Made by a program: the position numbers and the translations under genes. A DNA stretch of 64,000 bases from Allobosea sp. LC85. GTDB lineage: Bacteria; Pseudomonadota; Alphaproteobacteria; Rhizobiales; Beijerinckiaceae. The notes below the pieces were generated by a model. That model was not told the origin of the DNA and searched no databases. It saw nothing but the letters and a program-made list of their open reading frames with translations. Within the stretch, counting starts at the first letter, position 1. Every line of letters begins with the position of its first letter. The stretch lies in NCBI RefSeq assembly GCF_000735605.1, contig NZ_JPKG01000017.1, positions 1 to 64,000 on the forward strand. The letters run 5' to 3'. This document shows, piece after piece, positions 24,063-33,902 of this stretch.

Positions 24063-24769
24063 GACTGCACGCCCTCCGCAAGCACATGGGGTTCCGTCCC
24101 CGCAGCCAGCCAGGCGGCCAGCAGACCGCTCAGCGCCCCCGCGGCGACATGCCAGGGCGGCCCGACGAGCTTGTAGGTCAGCGCCGATGCGATACCGGCA
24201 GCCGCCACCGTCCAGAACGTCACCCTGCCCTTCCAGAACGAGGCGACCAGCGCGATGAACAGCGCGGTGAAGGCAAAATCGGCCCCGAGCTCGCGCGGGT
24301 CGCCCATTGCCGCACCGACCGTCGCGCCCACCGTCGTGGTCATCAGCCAGCACGAAACGAAGGGCACGATCATGCCGAACCAGTAGGCGGGCGTGAGTTG
24401 CCGCAGCCGGGCGCGCTTCTCGGCCAGCGCCCAGTTCTCGTCGGCCATGTAGTACAGGCCCGTCAGCTTCTGGGCCGTGCTGAACCGCCCGAGCTTTGGT
24501 GCAATCGACGCGCTCATCAGCACATGGCGGGCATTGATCAGCAGGGTCGAGAAGATGATGGCGAAGACGGGCGCCGGACTCGCCCAGAGTTCAACCGCGG
24601 CGAACTGGGCCCCGCCGGCAAAGACCAGCGCGCCCATGACGAAGACCTCGAGCGGCGAGAGGCCCTTGCCGGCTGCGAGCGCCCCAAAGAGCAGACCGAT
24701 CGGAACCGCAGCCAAGGCGGCCGGCCAGATATCGCTGAAGCCCAGACGGGCATCGTCGAGGATGGACAT
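24059..24769 (-). CDS. azlC: AzlC-type branched-chain amino acid exporter, large subunit
   Basis: A 236-residue inner-membrane protein with about six helices. GFSDIWPAALAAVPIGLLFGALA and VMGALVFAGGAQFAAVELW are the family's signature region, and INARHVLMSASIAP is another conserved block. AzlCD (YgaZH) pumps out branched-chain amino acids; the substrate here is inferred. It follows an AraC-type regulator by 12 bases on the same strand, probably its local regulator. Confidence 0.9.
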   Translation of the reverse strand: MSILDDARLGFSDIWPAALAAVPIGLLFGALAAGKGLSPLEVFVMGALVFAGGAQFAAVELWASPAPVFAIIFSTLLINARHVLMSASIAPKLGRFSTAQKLTGLYYMADENWALAEKRARLRQLTPAYWFGMIVPFVSCWLMTTTVGATVGAAMGDPRELGADFAFTALFIALVASFWKGRVTFWTVAAAGIASALTYKLVGPPWHVAAGALSGLLAAWLAAGTEPHVLAEGVQS

Positions 24770-24781
24770 GCAAACAGCCCT

Positions 24782-25645
24782 TCAAGCCAGATGGGCGGTG
24801 CGGAAGGCGCCCGGAGTGACGCCGAGCCGCGCCTTGAAGGCGCGGGTCAGATGCGCCTGGTCGCAAAAGCCGGTCGCCGCGGCAACGTCGCCGGGCATCT
24901 CGCCGCGGCGCAGGCGATCCCGCGCCCGACGGACGCGGATGTCGACGAGGTAGGCATGCGGCGTCAGCCCGGTCTCGCGACGGAAGGCCCGGATCAGATG
25001 ATGCCGTGGCAACCCGCAACGCCGCGCCATCTCGGCCAGCGAAAGGTCCTCGTCATAGCGCTGCTCGAGCAGCGCACGTGCCTCGGCGATCGGCCCGCGC
25101 TCGCGCCCGACCGGGCGAACCGAAAGATCGGCATGGCGCGCCAGGCAGAAGGCGTAGGCGCGCAGGAGCCCCTCTTCACCTGCCAGGGCATCGCCGCTTT
25201 CCTCCAGCAGACGGTGCGCGGCACAAAACAGCGCGGCAGCCTCCGGGTCGTGAACGCAGGGCTCGGCGAAGAACGGCGTGCCGATCACCTCGTACCCAGT
25301 CAGCGAGGCAGCAACCTCCTGCATCAACTCAATGGTCGGATAGGTCATGCGGTAGCGATAGCCACCAGCATGCGGCAAGCCGTCATGGACATCGAGCGGA
25401 TGGTTGAAGACCATGTCGCCTGCATGGGCATAAAGCCGCTGGCCCCGTGCATGCCAGATCTCGCAGCCCGCTTCGATCGTGCCGATCGCATAGGTCTCGT
25501 GCGCATGCGGGGCGTAGGAATGCGTCTGGAACTTGGCCGACAGGCACTCCAGCCCCGCGAAGCGCGAGGCGGTGAAGATGCGGGCATGCTCCTCCGCCAA
25601 CAGCGGAGTGTCCAGCAGCGCTTCGCCTTGGCTGATCAATTCCAT
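24782..25645 (-). CDS. AraC-family regulator, probably of azlCD
   Basis: 287 residues. An N-terminal cupin (about 20-150) contains PHAHETYAIGTIEAG and GDMVFNHPLDVHDG. The C-terminal double helix-turn-helix (about 185-285) contains LSLAEMARRCGLPRHHLIRAFRRETG and the AraC signature VAAATGFCDQAHLTRAFKARLGVTP. Being 12 bases upstream of azlC in the same direction, it very likely controls the exporter in response to an amino acid (inference). Confidence 0.88.
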   Translation of the reverse strand: MELISQGEALLDTPLLAEEHARIFTASRFAGLECLSAKFQTHSYAPHAHETYAIGTIEAGCEIWHARGQRLYAHAGDMVFNHPLDVHDGLPHAGGYRYRMTYPTIELMQEVAASLTGYEVIGTPFFAEPCVHDPEAAALFCAAHRLLEESGDALAGEEGLLRAYAFCLARHADLSVRPVGRERGPIAEARALLEQRYDEDLSLAEMARRCGLPRHHLIRAFRRETGLTPHAYLVDIRVRRARDRLRRGEMPGDVAAATGFCDQAHLTRAFKARLGVTPGAFRTAHLA

Positions 25646-25728
25646 GCCGGCAGGATACAGCGGATATCCGCCCGGATGTCTTGAAGAAAAGTGATGGCGA
25701 CGATCACGCGGACCGTCGCCATCCGATC

Positions 25729-26970
25729 TCAGCCGGCCAGGGCCGGCGCCGCGCCGCCGGCAGCCGGCGGCTCGCGGCCTACGCCGAGGACGAGGGCAGC
25801 ACCGAGCAGCGTCGCGGCGGCGAGATAGCCGACGGCGCCCAACGCGCCGAGATGGTCGACCAGTAATCCGCCGAAGATCGCTCCGCCCGCAATCGCGATC
25901 TGGAAGGCGGCGACGAGAAGGCCGCCCGCGGCTTCAGCCTGATCGGCGGCTACACGCACCGTCCAGGTCTGGATGCCGACCGGCAGAAAGCCGAAGGCGA
26001 ACCCCCACAGCGCAATCGCGAGGCCAGAAACGACGGTCGAGGCGCCGAAGAGCAGCATCGTGAGCGCCGCCAGACCAATGGCGAGCGAGCCAAGCACGAC
26101 GGCGGCCTTGACGCTACGCGCGACCACGGCACCGCCGGCGAAATTGCCGAAGAAGCCACCGACGCCATAGGCCAGCAGGACCAGCGAGATCGCCTCGACC
26201 TTCAGCAGCGGCACCTGCTCGAGGAACGGGCGGACGTAGGTGAATCCGGCGAAGTGCCCCGAGATGATCACCAGCACGGCGAACAGGACCAGCCGGATGC
26301 TCGGCCGCCCCAGCAGCTCGAAGAGAGTGCCAATGCTCGGCGCCGCCAGCGGCGGCAGCTTCGGCAGCGTCAGCACCTGGGCGAGCAGCGTTACCGCCCC
26401 GATCCCGGCGGAAATGGCAAAGACGGCGCGCCAGCCGATCGCCTCGCCGAGATAGGCGCCGATCGGCGCGGCGCTGACTGTCGCGACCGAGACACCCGTG
26501 AAGATGATCGACATGGCCCGCGGCAGCAGCCTTGCCGGGACCAGCCGCATTGCGGTCGCCGCTGCCATTGACCAGAAGCCGCCGAGGCCGATGCCCAGCA
26601 GCAGGCGCGCGAAGAGAAGCGTTGTCAGCCCGGTGGCGACCGCGGCCAGCAGACTCGACACCACCAGCAGCGACGTCAGCGCCCACATCACGATGCGCCT
26701 GTCGATGCTCCTCGTCATGATCGCGGTCGCGATGCCGGCGATCGCGCCGATGACGGCAGTCGCCGTTACCGCCTGCCCGGCCGCCCCGTCGCTGATGCCC
26801 AGTTCGGCTGCGATCGGCGTCAATAGGCTTGCCGGCAGGAACTCGGCCGTCACCAGCCCGAACACACCCATGGTGAGCGAGAAGATGGCCGGCCACGCCG
26901 CGTCGGTGCGGTCTTCGAACTCGGCAGGGATGAATTGCGGGTCCGCCGTAGCGGAAAGAGAGTCGGACAT
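25729..26970 (-). CDS. MFS exporter, NepI-like
   Basis: A 413-residue, 12-helix major facilitator. FGLVTAEFLPASLLTPIAAELG is the start typical of the DHA1 NepI/YdhP/arabinose-exporter group; RLLLGIGLGGFWSMAAATAMRLVP is the loop and helix 4 of this group and closely follows NepI, the inosine/purine-ribonucleoside exporter. The drug or purine substrate is not certain. It is divergent from an AraC regulator across 97 bases. Confidence 0.82.
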   Translation of the reverse strand: MSDSLSATADPQFIPAEFEDRTDAAWPAIFSLTMGVFGLVTAEFLPASLLTPIAAELGISDGAAGQAVTATAVIGAIAGIATAIMTRSIDRRIVMWALTSLLVVSSLLAAVATGLTTLLFARLLLGIGLGGFWSMAAATAMRLVPARLLPRAMSIIFTGVSVATVSAAPIGAYLGEAIGWRAVFAISAGIGAVTLLAQVLTLPKLPPLAAPSIGTLFELLGRPSIRLVLFAVLVIISGHFAGFTYVRPFLEQVPLLKVEAISLVLLAYGVGGFFGNFAGGAVVARSVKAAVVLGSLAIGLAALTMLLFGASTVVSGLAIALWGFAFGFLPVGIQTWTVRVAADQAEAAGGLLVAAFQIAIAGGAIFGGLLVDHLGALGAVGYLAAATLLGAALVLGVGREPPAAGGAAPALAG

Positions 26971-27067
26971 GGCGGTCTCCAGGACGTCGAAGCCGACAAG
27001 TAGAGATGACGCCCTGGAGCTTCCATGTTAGGAAATCCGCAATGCTTGATCATTCGTCCAGGATTCC
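26971..27067. promoter_or_regulatory. divergent promoter region of MFS exporter and AraC regulator
   Basis: Ninety-seven bases between opposite starts. TCCAGGA occurs near each end and CCTGGA in the middle, giving inverted and direct half-sites that could serve the adjacent AraC-type protein. The binding site itself is not proven. Confidence 0.4.
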
Positions 27068-28057
27068 ATGACCGATCCGCTGACAGAAATGCTCCGTGGC
27101 CTGCGGCTGGAGGGCGTCGACTATGCTCGCTTCCAGATGACCGCCCCCTGGGGCCTGCTCTTTTCGGCGCAGCAGGCGGCGCGCTTCCACTTCGTCGCCG
27201 AACGCGGCTGCTGGCTGCGGACGCCGGAGAACGAGTGGATCCGCCTCGAGCAGGGCGATGCCGCTCTGCTGCCGCGCGGCGCCGAGCATGCTTTGGCGAG
27301 CGCGCCCGGCGCCTGCACCAAGCCGCTCGGACAATGCCAGCTCCAGACGGTCTGCGGCGACATAGCCGAGGCACGCGGCGGTGGCGACGGCGAACAGACC
27401 ATGTTCTTCAGCGGCAGCATGAACTTCAACGTCGATGGCCAGCATCCGCTGCTGCGGATGATGCCGGAACTGATGCGGATGCACGAACTCGCTGCCAACG
27501 AGCCCGGCATCCCGCCCTTGCTCGCGACCATGGCCTGCGAGCTTGCGCTGGACCGGGTCGGTGCCGGCAGCATCCTTACCCGCCTGGCCGATGTCGTCGC
27601 GGCCGCGTTGATCCGCTCCTGGGTCGAGCGGGGTTGCGGTGATTCGACCGGCTGGGTCGCCGCGGCGCGCGATCCCGATATCGGCCGGGTCCTGGCCGCG
27701 ATCCATCTCAATCCGAGCGAGGATTGGACCGTCGAGGCGCTTGCCCGGGTCATGCACGCCTCCCGCTCCGCTTTCGCCGAGCGCTTCGCCAGCGTCGTTG
27801 GCGAGACGCCGGCCCGCTATGTCGCGCAGGTCAGGATGCATCAGGCCCGGCAATGGCTCGTCCGCGACCGGATGAAGATCGCCATCGTCGCGCGCCGGCT
27901 CGGCTATGAATCGGAGGCTGCCTTCAGCCGCGCCTTCAAGCGCGTCATAGGTGCACCGCCGAGCCATTTCCGGGCAGCGGAAACGGAGGGGCTACGGGCG
28001 TTGGATAACGCCCCGCGGCCAGGCTCTGCGCCACCGCAGCAGTTCGGCGGTCCCTGA
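27068..28057 (+). CDS. AraC-family regulator with cupin sensor
   Basis: 329 residues. The N-terminal cupin_6-type domain runs about 15-190 (GCWLRTPENEWIRLEQGDAALLPRGAEH region). The C-terminal AraC DNA-binding domain (about 210-310) has WTVEALARVMHASRSAFAERFA and VARRLGYESEAAFSRAFKRV. This layout is common next to MFS exporters, and its divergence from the NepI-like gene suggests it regulates that exporter. Inducer unknown. Confidence 0.88.
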   Translation: MTDPLTEMLRGLRLEGVDYARFQMTAPWGLLFSAQQAARFHFVAERGCWLRTPENEWIRLEQGDAALLPRGAEHALASAPGACTKPLGQCQLQTVCGDIAEARGGGDGEQTMFFSGSMNFNVDGQHPLLRMMPELMRMHELAANEPGIPPLLATMACELALDRVGAGSILTRLADVVAAALIRSWVERGCGDSTGWVAAARDPDIGRVLAAIHLNPSEDWTVEALARVMHASRSAFAERFASVVGETPARYVAQVRMHQARQWLVRDRMKIAIVARRLGYESEAAFSRAFKRVIGAPPSHFRAAETEGLRALDNAPRPGSAPPQQFGGP

Positions 28058-28133
28058 CCAAGCCGCCCGTCATTTCGCACCCCGCACCTGCGGCCTGCTC
28101 CGGAAGGATGGAGCAGCTCCGCACCCGATGGCG

Positions 28134-30374
<2,241 letters not shown>

Positions 30375-30490
30375 TCATCAGGCGTATAGTGATCGTGCTG
30401 GAATTGGATGCTCGACGCCTTCGGCGACTTGACCCAAGGATCGCGTCAGGACCGCCATTGCGCACCGGGCCAGAACCGGGAGGACTGCCA

Positions 30491-31309
30491 ATGGCCAATC
30501 TCGACAGCATGGTCTCCAATGCTGACCGCAAGACGAATACGCCTGCCAGGCCGGTCATTGAACCGCGCGTGCGCACCATTACCACGGCCGATCTGCGCGA
30601 TGCGCTCTGGCGCGGCTATGAGGACTTCATGGCACAGCCGAGCCATCTCGTCTTTATCGCGCTGATCTATCCGATCGCGGGCATCGTCATCGCTCAGCTC
30701 ACCGTGAGCTATAACATCTTCCCATTGCTTTTCCCGCTGTTGTCGGGCTTTGCCCTGCTCGGCCCCTTCGCGGCCATCGGCCTCTATGAGATCAGTCGAC
30801 GCCGGGAGCGCGGCATGAACTCCTCATGGGCGCATGCCTTCGCGATCCTGAAATCCCGCTCGATCGGGACAATCCTGGCACTCGGCGCATTGCTGACCGG
30901 GCTCTTCATCGCCTGGCTGCTCTCCGCCTGGCTGATCTATCGCTGGCTTCTTGGTGACGTGCCCGTGACGTCGATCAGCGGCTTCCTCAGTGAGGTGCTG
31001 ACGACACCGAACGGCTGGACCATGATCATCGTCGGCAACGCAGTCGGCGCGCTCTTCGCGATTACCGCCTTTTCGATGACCGTGATCTCCTTCCCGCTGG
31101 TGCTCGACAAGCATGTCGATGTGGCAACTGCGATCCGCACCTCGGTTTCCGCGGTCGAAGCCAATCCGCGCGTCATGATGATCTGGGGTCTCATCGTCAC
31201 AGGCCTGCTCATCCTCGGCTGCCTGCCCGTGCTGGTTGGTCTCGTCCTGGTCATGCCGATCCTCGGCCACGCGACCTGGCATCTCTACCGCAAGGTCGTG
31301 GAGAAATAG
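30491..31309 (+). CDS. DUF2189 membrane protein
   Basis: A 272-residue integral membrane protein with about six helices (LVFIALIYPIAGIVIAQ, FPLLFPLLSGFALLGPF, TILALGALLTGLFIAW and others) after a cytosolic start. GPFAAIGLYEISRRRERG is the conserved loop of DUF2189, a family sometimes annotated as cytochrome c oxidase-subunit-like though this is unproven. GGGAGG upstream fixes the ATG at 30491. Divergent from ligA. Function unknown. Confidence 0.85.
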   Translation: MANLDSMVSNADRKTNTPARPVIEPRVRTITTADLRDALWRGYEDFMAQPSHLVFIALIYPIAGIVIAQLTVSYNIFPLLFPLLSGFALLGPFAAIGLYEISRRRERGMNSSWAHAFAILKSRSIGTILALGALLTGLFIAWLLSAWLIYRWLLGDVPVTSISGFLSEVLTTPNGWTMIIVGNAVGALFAITAFSMTVISFPLVLDKHVDVATAIRTSVSAVEANPRVMMIWGLIVTGLLILGCLPVLVGLVLVMPILGHATWHLYRKVVEK

Positions 31310-31319
31310 CCCATCTTTC

Positions 31320-31346
31320 GCAACCGGGCCGGTTCGGCCCGGTTGC
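31320..31346 (+). terminator. stem-loop after the DUF2189 gene
   Basis: GCAACCGGGCC (31320-31330) and GGCCCGGTTGC (31336-31346) form a perfect 11-bp stem with a GGTTC loop, ten bases after the stop. Confidence 0.65.
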
Positions 31347-31474
31347 GCCGAGTCCATCAAAGACCGCGCCCATCAAAAAATCTCCCGCAGCTTTGAACCT
31401 GCCTCGCGGCTCACGCGACCAAAGGTCATGAGGCTGCATCCCGCGGCCTCGCACAAAGCCAAGGGAGAGATTTC

Positions 31475-31780
31475 ATGACCGCCCGCACGATCCTCACCGG
31501 CCTTGCCACCGCTTTCGTTCTCGGCGCCGGCACCCTCATCGGCGGCTCGCTCGCCACCGCCACCTCCGCGCAAGCGGCGCCTGGCTGGCACGGCCATGGC
31601 CATCACGGCCATTTCGGCCACGGGTTCCACCATCGCCGCCCCTGGGGCTGGGGCCGTCCCGGCTGGGGCTACCGCCCGGTCTACGCCAGCGCCTATTATG
31701 GCGGCTGCTACAAGGTGTTCCGTCGCGGCTTCGTTCCCGGCGTAGGGCCGGTGGTTCGCCCAGTCACCATCTGCCGCTGA
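31475..31780 (+). CDS. His/Gly-rich small secreted protein
   Basis: 101 residues: a clear signal peptide (TGLATAFVLGAGTLIGGSLA, cleavage likely after ATSAQA), then a His/Gly/Trp-rich mature part (HGHGHHGHFGHGFHHRR, WGWGRPGWGYRP) ending with two cysteines. Such proteins are frequent in Rhizobiales and often called hypothetical; the His clusters suggest metal binding, unproven. An AGGGAGAG site precedes the ATG. Confidence 0.78.
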   Translation: MTARTILTGLATAFVLGAGTLIGGSLATATSAQAAPGWHGHGHHGHFGHGFHHRRPWGWGRPGWGYRPVYASAYYGGCYKVFRRGFVPGVGPVVRPVTICR

Positions 31781-32028
31781 ACACGCATGAGTTCGTCTGA
31801 AAGAGGGGCCGGAGCGATCCGGCTCCTTCTCGACGTTGGCCGCCGGCGGCGAGGCACCCCAATCCCTGCCGGTCCTGATTTCCCGAGATCCTTCGGAGTT
31901 GCGTCGCGCCTGTCCGCCGCTCCTATTGGGAACCTTTGCCGGCCGCACCGGTTCAGTTCTCATCACAACAGCATGGTGACGCTCAATCATGCGGGCGCCA
32001 GCAGCCCGATCAAAGCAGGGGGCTTCTC
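31781..32028. other. intergenic, no gene recognised
   Basis: 248 bases between the His-rich protein and a 24-residue ORF. A frame is open across part of it, but it has no ribosome site or protein-like composition. Confidence 0.5.
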
Positions 32029-32103
32029 ATGAACAACATCATTTACATCGTCGGCCTCGTCGTCGTGGTCATCGCCATCCTGTCCTTCCTGGGCCTGCGC
32101 TGA
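32029..32103 (+). CDS. 24-residue single-pass membrane protein
   Basis: An ATG at 32029 with AGGGGG seven bases before it opens MNNIIYIVGLVVVVIAILSF then LGLR, stop. It is one transmembrane helix with a short basic end. Very similar tiny proteins occur in Rhizobiales as unnamed hypotheticals (from memory). The role is unknown; it is too short for routine gene finders. Confidence 0.65.
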   Translation: MNNIIYIVGLVVVVIAILSFLGLR

Positions 32104-32609
32104 TCCAGGCTTACGCCAAGCGCGCCCGGTCGCGGCAAGCTGGCGAACACTCCAGACGATAGCGATGCCCCGTCGACGGGAGCGGGAATCGTGTGCACTC
32201 GATCGCCGCCGGCACGCAACGGCAGCAGGCCGGCGTACCTGCTCAGCACAGTCCGACCTTGCCTTGAATTGCGGCGCCACGGCGTCCTGACGTCAGCGAC
32301 ACCTCATCCTGCCCTGTCTTCGCCCGCCGGCTCAGCGTGCGGTGCGTAATCGACCAGATGGATCATGCGAAAATGAGGTAAAATTCTCCTCTGTTTTCGC
32401 TAGCCAACTCCCAAGCGGCATGCCAGCCTGTTCGATAGAATTCATACGTACACATGATAATTATCGAGCACGCATATAATACAATATACGCACAATAACA
32501 GGCGATCGATACGATTGATATGCTTGATAAAGCCGATGATTGATCGATAATTAGTTATGAATATCGCCTCGACGCGAATTCATTAGACAATCAAGCACGG
32601 GAGGAAGGC
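32104..32609. other. 506-base gene-free region with an AT-rich second half
   Basis: 32104-32340 is ordinary high-GC spacer. From about 32370 to 32590 composition falls sharply to AT-rich, with several ATCGAT/GATTGAT-like words, TATAATAC (near 32477) and TAATTAG. It ends in GGAGGAAGG before the binding-protein ATG. It is likely the regulatory region of that gene; no ORF was recognised. Confidence 0.6.
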
Positions 32610-33815
32610 ATGAGGAAGTTCAGTTTCATTGCCGCTTCGCTGGCCTCGACCGTCATGGCCAATGCGCAAGGGATCAGCGGCGATGTCATTCGCATCGGTG
32701 TGCTGAACGACCAAACGGGAACTTATGCCGATTTCGGCGGGCTGACCTCGGTCGAAGCCGCACGCATGGCGGCCGAGGACTTCGGCGCCGCCGCCAAGGG
32801 CCTCAAGATCGAGATCATCGCCGCCGACCACCAGAACAAGGCCGACATCGCCTCAGCTCTCGCCCGGCGCTGGTTCGATGTCGACGGCGTCGACGCCATT
32901 GCCGATCTGACCAACTCGGCTGTTGCCATCGCGGTCAACACGATTGGCAAGGAACGCGGCAAGGTCACGCTGATGACCGGGCCGGCCACGACCCGCCTGA
33001 CCAACGAAGACTGTTCACCAACCGGCTTCCACTGGGTTTTCGACACCTATTCGCAATCGGTCGGCACCGCCCGCTCCATCCTGGAACAGGGCAAGAAGAA
33101 GTGGTTCCTGCTGACGGCCGACTACGCCTTCGGCCACCAGATGGCGTCTGAGCTGACCAATGTGGTGACCAAGGGCGGAGGCACGATCTCAGGCAGCGTG
33201 CGGCATCCCCTCGGCACAGCTGACTTCGGTTCCTTCTTGCTGCAGGCGCAATCCTCGGGTGCCGAGATCATCGGCCTAGCCAACGCGGGCACGGACACGA
33301 TCAACGCGATCAAGCAGGCCAGCGAATTCGGCATTGCGCAGGGCGGCCAGAACCTTGCGGGGCTCGTGATCGTCATCAGCGACGTCCATGCGCTCGGCCT
33401 GAAGCAGGCGCAGGGCCTTCTTGCGACAACGGCGTTTTACTGGGACCGTGACGACGCCAGCCGCGAATGGTCGAAACGCTTCGAGGCCCGCACCGGCCGC
33501 AAGCCGGGCATGGTCCAGGCCGGAACCTATTCCTCGGTCCTGCACTATCTGAAGGCCATCGAGGCAGCCAAGACCGACGATGGCCCGACCGTCGCCAAGA
33601 AGATGCGGGAGCTGCCGGTCAACGATTTCTTCGCCACCAAGGGTGAGGTTCGTGCCGACGGAAGGTTGGTCAAGGACATGTACCTCGTTGAGGTCAAGAA
33701 GCCTGAAGAGTCCAAGGCACCGTGGGACTATTACCGGGTCCTGCGCACGATCCCGGCCGCAGAGGTGACCCAGCCGCTCTCTGCCAGCGCCTGCCCGCTG
33801 GTCAAGAAGAACTGA
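32610..33815 (+). CDS. ABC transporter substrate-binding protein, branched-chain amino acid type
   Basis: 401 residues, signal peptide 1 to about 20 (MRKFSFIAASLASTVMANAQ), then a Peripla_BP_6 bilobed fold (IRIGVLNDQTGTYADFGG, AARMAAEDFG, ADHQNKADIASALARRW, FLLTADYAFG). A periplasmic receptor for amide, urea or branched-chain amino-acid-like solutes. No permease or ATPase gene is adjacent, so it is an orphan. The GGGAGGAAGG ribosome site gives a secure start. The ligand cannot be told. Confidence 0.9.
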   Translation: MRKFSFIAASLASTVMANAQGISGDVIRIGVLNDQTGTYADFGGLTSVEAARMAAEDFGAAAKGLKIEIIAADHQNKADIASALARRWFDVDGVDAIADLTNSAVAIAVNTIGKERGKVTLMTGPATTRLTNEDCSPTGFHWVFDTYSQSVGTARSILEQGKKKWFLLTADYAFGHQMASELTNVVTKGGGTISGSVRHPLGTADFGSFLLQAQSSGAEIIGLANAGTDTINAIKQASEFGIAQGGQNLAGLVIVISDVHALGLKQAQGLLATTAFYWDRDDASREWSKRFEARTGRKPGMVQAGTYSSVLHYLKAIEAAKTDDGPTVAKKMRELPVNDFFATKGEVRADGRLVKDMYLVEVKKPEESKAPWDYYRVLRTIPAAEVTQPLSASACPLVKKN

Positions 33816-33837
33816 TCGATCACCGAATACACGAAAC

Positions 33838-33862
33838 GCCCCCTCCCGGCTTGGGAAGGGGC
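33838..33862. terminator. shared hairpin between converging binding-protein and helicase genes
   Basis: 33838-33847 (GCCCCCTCCC) pairs with 33853-33862 (GGGAAGGGGC) with one mismatch and a five-base loop. It lies between converging stops. Confidence 0.65.
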
Positions 33863-33902
33863 GCTTCTGCATGGTTTCGAGCCCTGCCGTTAGGGATGCC
33901 GA

